A DNA stretch of 64,000 bases, taken from contig NZ_LT629802.1 of NCBI RefSeq assembly GCF_900106045.1, positions 2,108,001-2,172,000 of the forward strand, written 5' to 3'. The stretch is from Pseudomonas mucidolens. GTDB lineage: Bacteria > Pseudomonadota > Gammaproteobacteria > Pseudomonadales > Pseudomonadaceae. Below the pieces are notes generated by a model. That model was not told the DNA's origin. It searched no databases and saw only the letters and a list, made by a program, of their open reading frames with translations. The translations under genes and the position numbers were made by a program. Shown here one piece after another: positions 46,428 to 55,148 of this stretch; position 1 is the first letter of the stretch; each line of letters opens with the position of its first letter.

Positions 46428-46640
46428 ATGGCCAAGAACTTCCCCATCAACCCGAAACACCCCGAACGAATCTGCTGGGGATGCGACCGCTATTGCCCGA
46501 GCAAATCCCTGGCTTGCGGCAACGGCTCCGAACGAACGATGCACCCGGCCGAGCTGTTTGGAGAAGATTGGAGCGTGCCCGGCGATTGGGGGATCGAGCC
46601 ACTCATCACCACAGACAAGAAGGCGGATGAGGGGAGTTAG
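46428..46640 (+). CDS. Small DUF3079-type Cys-rich protein under anaerobic control
   Basis: The 70-residue soluble protein begins AKNFPINPKHPERICWGCDRYCPSKSLACGNG, quoted in part as ICWGCDRYC and LACGNG. Four Cys (CxxCxxxC then C) could bind a metal or Fe-S cluster, and HPAELFGEDW follows. This matches the DUF3079 family, whose role is unknown. GGAGA precedes the ATG. A perfect Anr/Dnr box lies just upstream, so it is probably made under oxygen limitation. Confidence 0.8.
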   Translation: MAKNFPINPKHPERICWGCDRYCPSKSLACGNGSERTMHPAELFGEDWSVPGDWGIEPLITTDKKADEGS

Positions 46641-46768
46641 CGTAAACGCTGGACAGGCATGAGCTAACGGCATTGCGCGAAGGATCTATCTGCGATAACT
46701 CAACTAAACAGACATTTAGTAGAGCTATATTATTTAGCTATTAGAGTGGAGTAGGGCAGACCTAAACT

Positions 46769-47323
46769 TTAAGAGGATTTTCCGGCCTTTAAGAGAGCCT
46801 GGAAAGCTTCTGCAGTGGCTTGTTCCGCCTCTTTGATTTGGTTGAGAACCGCCATAAGGTGCTGGGAAATTTCTTCTTCTAACGCCGAGTCTGGTAGATC
46901 AGCTAGGAGGCTCGACATCTTTTTTAGACGGTTCACTTGTGAGAATGCATTCGCAAGCCTGTTGTTGACTGTCTCGCTGAAGATGTCAGCTTTATCTAAG
47001 AATTGAGATGGTAGATCGATGGTGATTTTCGACGCTTGAGCAGCCAAATCTTTTCGGGCGTTTTCATCATTTAGCACGTCCAGTAAGTAGGTTTGGTCGC
47101 TATCAGAAGGCACCACATAGCATCTGAATTTTGCGATTTCTATCTGGGTAGCTCCAACCGGAGTTGTCATGATCTGAGCTAGGAGCTTCGCGCTTGCGGC
47201 CCGTTCACGTTTTCTTTGAGCCTTGTCAAAGCTCCAGATAATAAGTGCGATGATTGCAGCAGCAGCCGTTGCGACAGCAGCTACAGCGTCCCAGTCGATT
47301 TTCCATTCTGTGCAAAGCCACAT
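46769..47323 (-). CDS. Membrane-anchored hypothetical protein in an AT-rich island
   Basis: The 184-residue protein has one N-terminal membrane helix (VAAVATAAAAIIALIIWSF, about residues 13-31), a basic stretch (KAQRKRERAASAK) and a mostly helical cytoplasmic part rich in Ala, Glu and Leu that could form coiled coils. I do not recognise a family. The base composition is lower in GC than on either side and the gene stands alone, which suggests an insertion. Confidence 0.65.
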   Translation of the reverse strand: MWLCTEWKIDWDAVAAVATAAAAIIALIIWSFDKAQRKRERAASAKLLAQIMTTPVGATQIEIAKFRCYVVPSDSDQTYLLDVLNDENARKDLAAQASKITIDLPSQFLDKADIFSETVNNRLANAFSQVNRLKKMSSLLADLPDSALEEEISQHLMAVLNQIKEAEQATAEAFQALLKAGKSS

Positions 47324-47751
47324 GCAATTTCTCCGTCAATTGGTGAGGCAACGTTTGTCGGACGGCATTCAAGCACGCAGTGATCAGCATCGCCAAGCTG
47401 AAAGCAGGAGGCGCCGTCAGGCTTCAAATCTGACCACCAGAGCCCCCCAGCTCCGTATAGGACGGTTCGCATAATGTATATTATGTTAAATCATAGGTTA
47501 TGTCATAGATGTTCATAAACTGTCCAATCCCTGGTTCTGTCATGACTCGACCGTTCATCCCATTCCCGATTTTCCCTCCCTACGTTTACTGGACGCCAAA
47601 TCAGCTTCGATCCTTTCCTACGAATCTCGCTGTGGCTGATCGGCTAGCCCAGATCGATCCGGCAGCCAACCCCTTCATCAACATATGGATGCTGACAATT
47701 GATTCTCTAACCCGCAGGAACCTGCAGTAACAAGCTTCGTACGTGACTAAT
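47324..47751. other. AT-rich gene-free stretch
   Basis: I support no gene here. Two short open frames (47281-47472 minus; 47509-47730 plus) lack ribosome sites. At 47470-47485 CATAAT-GTAT-ATTATG is an inverted repeat. The region looks like part of the same foreign-composition island as the adjacent hypothetical gene. Confidence 0.5.
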
Positions 47752-48675
47752 TCACGATGGATCCGGCGGCGTTAGTCCTCCCTCCTCAACACTCTCAGGC
47801 ATCAATGTCGCAATCAACGCCCGAACAGCTCCCGGCAACGCATCCAGCTCCCTGACCAAAATACTTCGTTCGCGAATCGCCCAGGGCTCATCAATTTCAA
47901 CAATCTCAAGCCTCATGGTACGACTGTGCCGAAGCGCGGCGGACTCGGGAATAATACCGATCCCCACCCCTGCCTCAACCATCCGGCAGATCGCCTCGAA
48001 ACTCGACACCTGAATCCGTAAAGAAAAGTTCTGTCCAAGCCGCTCCACGTGGTCACGAAGAAAGCTCAGCAGCGTGGTACCTTCATGCAAACCAATATGC
48101 TGGAACGCCAGCGTTTGTTTCAACTCCACCGGTTTCGGCCCAGCCAACATATGTCCCGCTGGCACCACCAATACCAGCCGATCGGTACTGAAATGCATCA
48201 CCTGCAGCCCCGTAGCCTCCACCGGCCCTGCGATAATTCCCATATCAGTGCTGCCGTCTAATACCCCTCGCACGATATCTCGCGACATACGCTCTTGCAG
48301 GTCAACGGTCACCGCAGGCCGCTTCGCCAGAAAACCTGCTAACACTTCCGGAAGAAATTCGGTCACCGCTGTAGTGTTGGCAAAAATCCGTATATGCCCG
48401 GCCGAGTCCGCGTCGTTGGTGGTGAACTCGCATTTCAGATAGTCCACCTGACGCATAATCAGTCGCGCATGTTTCAGCAAGCGTTGTCCGGCGGGCGTCA
48501 ACTCGACGCCCCGGCTGTCTCGGTACAACAAACGTGTATCGAGCTGGCTCTCCAACGCTTTGATACGGGCACTGGCCGCCGCAGGTGACAAAAACGCTCG
48601 ACGAGCACCTTGGGTAAGGCTAGGTGATTCGCCAATGTGAATAAACAAGCGCAAGTCAGCCAGATCGAAATGCAT
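47752..48675 (-). CDS. LysR-family regulator of itaconate catabolism
   Basis: The 307-residue LTTR has an N-terminal winged HTH (SLTQGARRAFLSPAAASARIKALE) and a C-terminal effector domain. It is divergent from the itaconyl-CoA hydratase gene and corresponds in position to PA0877, the itaconate-responsive regulator (RipR/ItcR). A 23-bp inverted repeat with T-N11-A core lies 22 bp from its ATG. The assignment to itaconate rests on the neighbouring operon. Confidence 0.85.
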   Translation of the reverse strand: MHFDLADLRLFIHIGESPSLTQGARRAFLSPAAASARIKALESQLDTRLLYRDSRGVELTPAGQRLLKHARLIMRQVDYLKCEFTTNDADSAGHIRIFANTTAVTEFLPEVLAGFLAKRPAVTVDLQERMSRDIVRGVLDGSTDMGIIAGPVEATGLQVMHFSTDRLVLVVPAGHMLAGPKPVELKQTLAFQHIGLHEGTTLLSFLRDHVERLGQNFSLRIQVSSFEAICRMVEAGVGIGIIPESAALRHSRTMRLEIVEIDEPWAIRERSILVRELDALPGAVRALIATLMPESVEEGGLTPPDPS

Positions 48676-48697
48676 GATCGTTTCCAGAAAAACACTG

Positions 48698-48720
48698 AGC
48701 GTTCAGCATACATGAACGCT
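48698..48720. promoter_or_regulatory. LysR operator between regulator and itaconate operon
   Basis: AGCGTTCA and TGAACGCT form perfect 8-bp arms around GCATACA, containing a T-N11-A LysR core. A second small palindrome ATTCTCAGAAT follows at about 48739, possibly the activation half. Confidence 0.7.
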
Positions 48721-48802
48721 GGTATACGAAAATGCAAATTCTCAGAATACCGAACGCCTTGCATGATCCTTCTCAGAACAACAACTGGCGAGGGTATCCC
48801 GC

Positions 48803-49630
48803 ATGGGTGCTGCAGATTTTTCTACTTGGCTAGGACGCACCGAAGAGGCTCAGGATCACTTGAGCCGAAACCTGATCAAGCGCATCGCCGCTACCTTTGG
48901 TGAAGACACTCCAGCTACCGGCGCGGCCCTTCCGCCGCTTTGGCAGTGGTGTTTCTTTCAAGAGCCAGTCGCGGAGTCTCGACTCGGCACAGACGGTCAC
49001 CCAGCACGGGGTGGATTCCTACCCCCGGCGGATAACCGCAATCGGATGTGGGCCGGTGGTCGTATCGAGTTTATAGAGCCATTGCGAGTTGGCGCTGATG
49101 CCGATCGCTTGTCGACCATCATCCATATCGAAGAAAAGATTGGTCGCACCGGCGCGCTGTTATTTGTCACCGTGCGCCATGAGTACTCCCAAGACGGTCG
49201 TCTGGCGATCCGCGAAGAACAGGACATCGTTTATCGCGAACCGAATCCTCCCAAGGAAAGTAGCGGCCATACTCTTGAAGAGGGTGACTGGAATGAGAGC
49301 ATCGAGCCCACCCCTACGCTGCTTTTTCGCTACTCCGCTGTGACCTTCAACGGCCACCGTATTCACTACGACTACCCCTATGTCACCGGAACCGAAGGTT
49401 ACGCCGGACTGGTAGTCTACGGGCCGATGATCGCTACCCTGAACCTACGCGCTTTTTTACGTGCCAATCCCGATGCGCGTCTTCGCCACCTTTCCTATCG
49501 CGGTGTCCGTCCTTTGATCGCACCTCAGCCTTTCAATGTGGGCGGGCGAATTATCGAGCCCGGCAAAGCGCAGTTGTGGGCCGGTAACCATGCCGGAATC
49601 GCTCAAAGCGCTGAAGTCCTATTCGACTAA
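48803..49630 (+). CDS. ich: Itaconyl-CoA hydratase (FAS1-like/MaoC dehydratase)
   Basis: The 275-residue double-hotdog hydratase belongs to the mesaconyl-C4-CoA / itaconyl-CoA hydratase group. Family marks are GGFLPPADNRNRMWAGG, FRYSAVTFNGHRIHYDYPY (His-containing catalytic region) and HLSYRGVRPLI, each as a partial quote. It hydrates itaconyl-CoA to citramalyl-CoA. It is the PA0878 (RipC) counterpart and first gene of the operon, divergent from the LysR gene. Confidence 0.88.
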   Translation: MGAADFSTWLGRTEEAQDHLSRNLIKRIAATFGEDTPATGAALPPLWQWCFFQEPVAESRLGTDGHPARGGFLPPADNRNRMWAGGRIEFIEPLRVGADADRLSTIIHIEEKIGRTGALLFVTVRHEYSQDGRLAIREEQDIVYREPNPPKESSGHTLEEGDWNESIEPTPTLLFRYSAVTFNGHRIHYDYPYVTGTEGYAGLVVYGPMIATLNLRAFLRANPDARLRHLSYRGVRPLIAPQPFNVGGRIIEPGKAQLWAGNHAGIAQSAEVLFD

Positions 49631-49682
49631 CACCTTCACCCCTTTTTCAAAATGTGTTCCTGCCCTGCCCCATGAGAATCTA

Positions 49683-50849
49683 ATGATGAACCCGAACGAC
49701 AACGAAGAGCTGAATGCCATCCGCGAAGGCGTGCGCGCCTTGTGCACCGAATTTGATGCCGCCTACTGGCGTAAAATCGACGAAGAAAAAGGCTTCCCGG
49801 AAACCTTCGTCAAAGCTTTGACCGACGCTGGCTGGCTGGCAGCGATGATCCCGACCGAATACGGCGGATCGGGTCTAGGGCTGGCAGAAGCGTCGGTGAT
49901 TCTCGAAGAAGTCAATCGCTGCGGTGGTAACTCTGGCACTGTTCACGGGCAGATGTACAACATGTTTACACTGCTGCGTAACGGCAGCGAGGCGCAGAAA
50001 AGTTACTACCTGCCAAAACTGGCCAGTGGCGAACTTCGCCTGCAATCCATGGGCGTGACCGAGCCCACCACCGGCACCGATACCACCAAGATCAAGACCA
50101 CTGCGATCAAGCGCGGTGACAAGTATGTGATCAACGGGCAGAAGGTTTGGATCTCGCGCATTCAGCATTCCGATCTGATGATCCTGCTTGCGCGTACCAC
50201 ACCATTGGCAGAAGTGAAGAAGAAATCCGAAGGCATGTCGATCTTCCTGGTCGATCTGCGTGAAGCCATTGGTAATGGCCTCACCGTGCAACCGATCGCC
50301 AACATGGTCAACCACGAGACCAACGAGTTGTTCTTCGACAACCTGGAGATTCCTGCCAGCAGTTTGATTGGCGAAGAAGGCAAAGGCTTCAGGTACATCC
50401 TCGATGGCCTGAACGCCGAGCGCACCTTGATCGCCGCCGAGTGCATTGGTGACGGTCGCTGGTTCATCGAAAAGGCCAGCGCTTATGCCCGCGACCGCGT
50501 CGTGTTTGGTCGTCCAATCGGACAGAACCAGGGCGTGCAGTTCCCCATCGCCGAAGCCCATATCGAAATTGAAGCCGCCGACCTGATGCGCTGGCGTGCT
50601 TGTGAGGAATACGACAGCGGTGTCAACGCCGGCGCAAGCGCCAACATGGCCAAGTATCTGGCGGCAAAAGCCTCCTGGAAAGCGGCTAATGCCTGCCTGC
50701 AAACCCACGGGGGCTTTGGGTTTGCTTGCGAATATGACGTCGAGCGCAAGTTCCGCGAAACGCGCCTTTATCAAGTGGCGCCGATCTCTACCAACCTGAT
50801 TCTTTCGTACGTCGCCGAGCACTTGCTCGAACTGCCACGCAGCTTCTGA
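49683..50849 (+). CDS. Acyl-CoA dehydrogenase of the itaconate operon
   Basis: The 388-residue flavoprotein has the usual three-domain pattern (SMGVTEPTTGTDTTKIKT for FAD and substrate; ACLQTHGGFGFACEYDVERKFRE, partly quoted, for the C-terminal helices). The common catalytic EGT motif is not seen near the end (RLYQVAPISTNLILSY), so the base may lie elsewhere. It corresponds to PA0879. The role is unclear; itaconate itself does not need it, so it may feed methylsuccinyl-CoA-like substrates into the route. ATG 49683 or 49686. Confidence 0.85.
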   Translation: MMNPNDNEELNAIREGVRALCTEFDAAYWRKIDEEKGFPETFVKALTDAGWLAAMIPTEYGGSGLGLAEASVILEEVNRCGGNSGTVHGQMYNMFTLLRNGSEAQKSYYLPKLASGELRLQSMGVTEPTTGTDTTKIKTTAIKRGDKYVINGQKVWISRIQHSDLMILLARTTPLAEVKKKSEGMSIFLVDLREAIGNGLTVQPIANMVNHETNELFFDNLEIPASSLIGEEGKGFRYILDGLNAERTLIAAECIGDGRWFIEKASAYARDRVVFGRPIGQNQGVQFPIAEAHIEIEAADLMRWRACEEYDSGVNAGASANMAKYLAAKASWKAANACLQTHGGFGFACEYDVERKFRETRLYQVAPISTNLILSYVAEHLLELPRSF

Positions 50850-50859
50850 GGACATGATA

Positions 50860-52209
50860 ATGAGCCATACCCAAGCCCTGGCCGGCTTTCTGGCCGAGCT
50901 GAAATACGACGACATCCCCAGCGCTGTTCTAGACCGGACGGAAGATCTGTTTCTCGATTGGCTTGGCTCTGCACTGGCCAGTCAAGGCTCGCATCCGATT
51001 CCGCTGTTCGAGCGCTATGCGCAGCGTATGGGGCCAAGCGATGGCCCATCGAAAATCCTGGTCAATGGCCTTGGAACGTCTGCGTATTTCGCCGCTCTGG
51101 TGAACGCTGCGTCGTCGCATCTGGTCGAGCAGGACGATCTGCACAACAGTTCGGTGCTTCATCCGGCTACAGTGGTTTTTCCCGCAGTATTGGCAGCCGC
51201 TCAAGACGTGGGTAAGTCCGGACGTGACCTGCTGTTGGCCTCAGTTGCCGGTTATGAAGCGGGAATCCGCATTGGCGAGTTCTTGGGCCGTTCGCATTAT
51301 ACGGTGTTTCACACCACTGCCACCGTCGGCACGCTGGCAGCTGCAGTCGCCGTTGGTAAGTTACTTGATTTCGATACAGAGAAATTTATCAACGTCCTGG
51401 GCAGCGCTGGGACTCAAGCTGCCGGGCTGTGGGAGTTTTTGCGCGATGCCGCTGACTCCAAGCAATTGCACACGGCTAAGGCAGCAGCGGATGGTTTACT
51501 CGCGGCCTATATGACCCTCGATGGTCTGACCGGCGCACGTAATATTCTCGAGGGAGATCAAGGCATGGCCGCCGGAATGTCCCGTGACTCTGTCCCTGAA
51601 AAATTATCTGATCGCTTAGGTTCGCGTTGGGCGTTGGCTGAAACCTCGTTCAAATTCCACGCGTCTTGCCGTCACACCCATCCTGCGGCCGATGCCCTCC
51701 TGCACCTGATGCAACGCGAAGACCTGCATCACGAGCAAATCGCGAGTGTCAGAACACTGGTTCACCAAGCAGCCATCGACGTGCTAGGTCGCGTAGTTGT
51801 TCCACAAACCGTGCATCAGGCCAAGTTTTCGATGGGCGCCGTGCTGGGTTTAATCGCTGTGCATGGAAGCGCGCAACTTATCGAGTTTGAGCAACAGGCG
51901 TTGACCGACCCCGCCGTTGCCGCGTTTCGCGAAAAGGTCAGCATGGAACTCGACAGCGAAGTTGACGGCGCCTATCCAGTTCGTTGGCTGGGCCGAGTAA
52001 TCGTCACCACTACAGATGGTCGCACGCTGTCAGCCGCCATTGACGAACCCAAGGGCGATCCAGGCAACACTCTGTCTCGACCTGAACTGGAAGACAAATT
52101 CCAGCGCCTCCTGGCCTTCTCCGGAGCGCGAACAGTCGACCAGGGCAACGCGTTGATCGAACAGGTATGGCAGCTGCGCGATGCCAAATCCCTGACCAAC
52201 CTGAATTAG
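50860..52209 (+). CDS. MmgE/PrpD family protein of the itaconate operon
   Basis: The 449-residue protein has the MmgE/PrpD fold (DWLGSALASQGSHPIPLF, SHLVEQDDLHNSSVLHPATVVFP, KFHASCRHTHPAADALL, quoted in pieces). Relatives include 2-methylcitrate dehydratase and cis-aconitate decarboxylase. It matches PA0881 in position. It may interconvert unsaturated C5/C6 acids near itaconate; the substrate is unknown. GAGGAC lies 6 nt before ATG 50860, 10 bp after the dehydrogenase. PA0880-type glyoxalase, present in P. aeruginosa between these genes, is missing. Confidence 0.85.
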   Translation: MSHTQALAGFLAELKYDDIPSAVLDRTEDLFLDWLGSALASQGSHPIPLFERYAQRMGPSDGPSKILVNGLGTSAYFAALVNAASSHLVEQDDLHNSSVLHPATVVFPAVLAAAQDVGKSGRDLLLASVAGYEAGIRIGEFLGRSHYTVFHTTATVGTLAAAVAVGKLLDFDTEKFINVLGSAGTQAAGLWEFLRDAADSKQLHTAKAAADGLLAAYMTLDGLTGARNILEGDQGMAAGMSRDSVPEKLSDRLGSRWALAETSFKFHASCRHTHPAADALLHLMQREDLHHEQIASVRTLVHQAAIDVLGRVVVPQTVHQAKFSMGAVLGLIAVHGSAQLIEFEQQALTDPAVAAFREKVSMELDSEVDGAYPVRWLGRVIVTTTDGRTLSAAIDEPKGDPGNTLSRPELEDKFQRLLAFSGARTVDQGNALIEQVWQLRDAKSLTNLN

Positions 52210-52220
52210 AAGACAGCCCA

Positions 52221-52285
52221 TGTAAGCGCTGCCCTAGGCGGTGGCCGACCGAAGATCGATCGGGCCACCGAAGGCTGCTCCTACA
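52221..52285. repeat. REP-type palindromic repeat
   Basis: A Pseudomonas-style repeat bounded by TGTAAGCGCTGCC and GGCTGCTCCTACA, with an inner GGTGGCC/GGGCCACC stem. It sits between the MmgE/PrpD gene and ict, within the operon, where it may form an mRNA stem. Confidence 0.7.
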
Positions 52286-52312
52286 GGCGTGGCACCATCC
52301 GAGGTACAAAAA

Positions 52313-53515
52313 ATGACCAATCAGCATAACTTGCGTCCACTGGACGGCATCACTGTTATCAGCCTCGAACACGCGATTGCTGCACCGTTCTGTACCCGGC
52401 AACTGGCCGACCTTGGCGCTCGCGTGGTGAAGATCGAACGCCCTGGCAGCGGTGACTTTGCCCGAGGCTATGATGAACGGGTAAACGGTCTGGCATCGCA
52501 TTTTGTCTGGGCCAATCGCTCCAAGGAAAGCCTTACCCTTGACCTGAAACAGGACGAGGCTGGAGACATCCTTGTGGGACTTCTTGGAAAAGCCGACGTA
52601 CTGGTTCAGAACTTGGCACCGGGTGCCGCGGCGCGGATGGGCTTATCATTCGAAGCGTTGCAGGAGCGTTTTCCTCGCTTGATTGTGTGTGACATTTCAG
52701 GCTATGGCGAAGGCGGCCCCTACGAGAAGAAAAAAGCCTACGACCTGTTGATTCAAAGCGAGGGCGGGTTTCTCTCTGTCACAGGCGGGCCGGGTGAAGA
52801 TGAGATGGCTAAGGCTGGTTGCTCCATCGCTGACATCGCTGCAGGCATGTATGCCTACACCGGAATTTTGTCCGCGTTGATGCTGCGCGATAAAACCGGG
52901 GTTGGCAGTCGCATTGATGTGAGCATGCTCGAGAGCCTGGTGGAGTGGATGGGTTACCCGATGTACTACGGGTTCGAGGGAGCGGCGCCACCGCCTCGTG
53001 CAGGCGCGTCACATGCAACGATTTACCCTTACGGCCCCTTCCCTACCAAAGGAGGCGATACCGTGATGCTTGGGTTGCAGAACGAGCGTGAATGGGCGCT
53101 GTTCTGCGAAAAAGTGCTGCTGGATTCAGAACTGGCAACTGATGAACGCTTCTCGGCGAATTTCAAACGGTCTGCAAATCGTGATGAGCTACGCCGGATT
53201 ATTGTTCAGGGTTTTTCACAACTGACAGTCGATGAGGTGGTGGCCAGATTGGAAACCGCCCAAATCGCCAGCGCCCGGGTCAACGATATGCAAGGCGTAT
53301 GGGATCACCCTCAACTCAAAGCTCGCGACAGCTGGCGTGAAATCGATAGCCCCGCCGGCAGATTACCCGCGCTCTTACCACCTGGGCGGAATACGTCCTT
53401 CAGCCCGCGCATGGACTCGGTGCCGGGGTTGGGAGAACACAACACGGCCATACTCGCTGAGTTGGGCTTCTCTGACGACGATCAGGCGCGATTGCAGGCA
53501 GCTGGGGTTATCTGA
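52313..53515 (+). CDS. ict: Itaconate CoA-transferase (CaiB/BaiF family)
   Basis: The 400-residue family III CoA-transferase has EHAIAAPFCTRQLADLGA at the N-terminus, DLKQDEAGD and the catalytic aspartate expected at Asp174 (SIADIAAGMYAYTG). It moves CoA from succinyl-CoA to itaconate. It is the PA0882 (RipA) counterpart. ATG 52313 is set by GAGGT 8 nt upstream; the frame is open further back into the repeat. Confidence 0.88.
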   Translation: MTNQHNLRPLDGITVISLEHAIAAPFCTRQLADLGARVVKIERPGSGDFARGYDERVNGLASHFVWANRSKESLTLDLKQDEAGDILVGLLGKADVLVQNLAPGAAARMGLSFEALQERFPRLIVCDISGYGEGGPYEKKKAYDLLIQSEGGFLSVTGGPGEDEMAKAGCSIADIAAGMYAYTGILSALMLRDKTGVGSRIDVSMLESLVEWMGYPMYYGFEGAAPPPRAGASHATIYPYGPFPTKGGDTVMLGLQNEREWALFCEKVLLDSELATDERFSANFKRSANRDELRRIIVQGFSQLTVDEVVARLETAQIASARVNDMQGVWDHPQLKARDSWREIDSPAGRLPALLPPGRNTSFSPRMDSVPGLGEHNTAILAELGFSDDDQARLQAAGVI

Positions 53516-53546
53516 GAACAGCTCTACGACGATCTCTTTTAGCAGT

Positions 53547-53605
53547 CAACTTGTTGGCGAAAAGGCAGACGCGGTGTGTCCGATGAAACCTCGCCAACGA
53601 GTTGG
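53547..53605. repeat. REP-type inverted repeat
   Basis: CAACTTGTTGGCGA and TCGCCAACGAGTTGG pair nearly perfectly across a 30-nt middle. It lies in the 146-bp gap between ict and ccl and resembles other dispersed Pseudomonas repeats with GCCAACAAGTTGG ends. Confidence 0.65.
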
Positions 53606-53661
53606 TAACAGAGGCCGATGAAGCAATCCAACCGCTAAATGACAAAAAAAGGAAGCCTTCC

Positions 53662-54498
53662 ATGTCCGGTTCCACCATTCGTTCCGCACTCTTTGTGCCT
53701 GGCAGCCGCCCTGAACGTTTTTCCAAAGCATTGGCCGCGGGTGCCGATGTAGTTATCGTTGATTTTGAAGACGCCGTCGAAGAGTCCCTCAAGCGTCAGG
53801 CAAGGGATAATCTCGTCGCATTTCTGCAAACCGAAACACAAGCATCAGTCTGGGTGCGTATTAATGCTCCGGAGCACTCTGAACATGCCGCTGACATCGC
53901 CTTTTGTCAGCAGCAATCGGGCGTCGCCGGAGTTTTGCTGCCGAAGGCCGAAAGTGGGGCGCAGGTCGCCGCGGTTGCCGTCATAGACAAACCGATATGG
54001 CCGATCATCGAAAGTGCGCGCGGGATTTTAAAACTCGCTGAAATTGCTGCAGGACAGTGCGTTCAACGATTGGCGTTTGGTGCATTGGATTATGGGTTGG
54101 ATCTGAACCTCAAGATTGACTCACCCTCAGCTCAGTTCGTACTCGACCAAGCACGCGTTGATCTGTTGCTCCATTCACGGGAATCCAAATTGCTAGCGCC
54201 GCTGGACGGTGTTTACCCAAGCATCGATGACTTCGAGGGTTTGCACGAAGCTATCTGCCACGCCTATGACATGGGCTTCGCTGGCGCTATGTGTATCCAC
54301 CCCAAGCAAATCTCAGTGATCCATCGGGCAATGGCTCCGACTGCGGAAATGATGGCTTGGGCACAACGGGTCGTTGATGCCAGCACACACGGTCGCGGCG
54401 CCTTTCAAATCGATGGGCAGATGGTCGACGCGCCAGTGTTAATCCGTGCACAGCGGATACTCGCCACGGCTCCAATTAATCCAAATGCTCATCGATAA
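53662..54498 (+). CDS. ccl: (S)-citramalyl-CoA lyase (CitE family)
   Basis: The 278-residue HpcH/HpaI-fold lyase cleaves citramalyl-CoA to acetyl-CoA and pyruvate, the last step of itaconate use. Marks are SALFVPGSRPERFSKAL, VDFEDAVEE, VWVRIN (Arg), IIESARGI (metal-ligand Glu), FGALDYGLDL (metal-ligand Asp) and CIHPKQI. It is the PA0883 (RipB) counterpart and ends the operon. Confidence 0.9.
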   Translation: MSGSTIRSALFVPGSRPERFSKALAAGADVVIVDFEDAVEESLKRQARDNLVAFLQTETQASVWVRINAPEHSEHAADIAFCQQQSGVAGVLLPKAESGAQVAAVAVIDKPIWPIIESARGILKLAEIAAGQCVQRLAFGALDYGLDLNLKIDSPSAQFVLDQARVDLLLHSRESKLLAPLDGVYPSIDDFEGLHEAICHAYDMGFAGAMCIHPKQISVIHRAMAPTAEMMAWAQRVVDASTHGRGAFQIDGQMVDAPVLIRAQRILATAPINPNAHR

Positions 54499-54614
54499 AG
54501 ACGAGATTTTCTTAAGTATCCGGTCTTATGTACCCAGCTCGCAGAGGCAGAGCCGAGCGCATATGACCTGTTTTAAACTTGAAAAGCTGACCACATTCAT
54601 AAGCTCAGTGACGC

Positions 54615-55148
54615 TTACATCTTTGACCTGATCCTTTCCGAGACCAACGCTGCAAGCATATCCAGCCGTCCAGTGAAAAAATGATCCGCACCAGGTACAA
54701 CTCTAATCGACGCGTTACTCCGCTCAGCCCACCGAAAAGCTTGCGACAGTGGAGCGTTCTCGTCCAACTCCCCGTGTATCAAGCATGCTCCATTGACTAC
54801 CGGGGTTGCGTATTGTCGCTTGCCTGGTACCTCGCCACTCGGAAGGCCACAGAGAATGACGTCATGACTGGGTAGAGATTCCTGCGTCAAGGCCTGTTCT
54901 ACCCGTGCAGCAATAAAGGCACCAAAGGAAAACCCCATCAAAATGAAGGGTAGCCGCCCCTCCCTTTCGCGCAGCAGTTTGGTCAGATCTATGATGTCCT
55001 GAGTTTCAAGAACTCCACCATCATATTTACCTGATGATTCCCCTATTCCTCGGAAATTTGGACGATAGACACTCACGCCTAGCGCGTTCGCAGCACGCAT
55101 CATCGTAAAGGGTACTTTGTGATTAGCATTACCCCCCAGTAACGCATG
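54615..55148 (-). pseudogene. Alpha/beta hydrolase missing its N-terminus
   Basis: The frame encodes GVSVYRPNFRGIGESSGKYDGG and FILMGFSFGAFIAARVEQ with the nucleophile Ser of GFSFG, and a late GADHFFTG His, typical of the small HPHPLLGGxxxNKV hydrolases. Translation could only start at the internal ATG 55103. The frame runs back as HALLGGNANHKVPFT to 55148, where TGA interrupts it. The first 30-40 residues of the family, including the first strand and most of the HPHP motif, are lost. It is probably a decayed gene. Confidence 0.7.

Noticed and set aside
47281..47472. 63-codon minus-strand frame overlapping the start of the AT-rich hypothetical gene
   Set aside because: No ribosome site, overlap with a better-supported gene and no recognisable family; it is too short to decide.
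47509..47730. 73-codon plus-strand frame in the AT-rich island
   Set aside because: Pro/Phe-rich composition, no ribosome site and no family match; probably chance.
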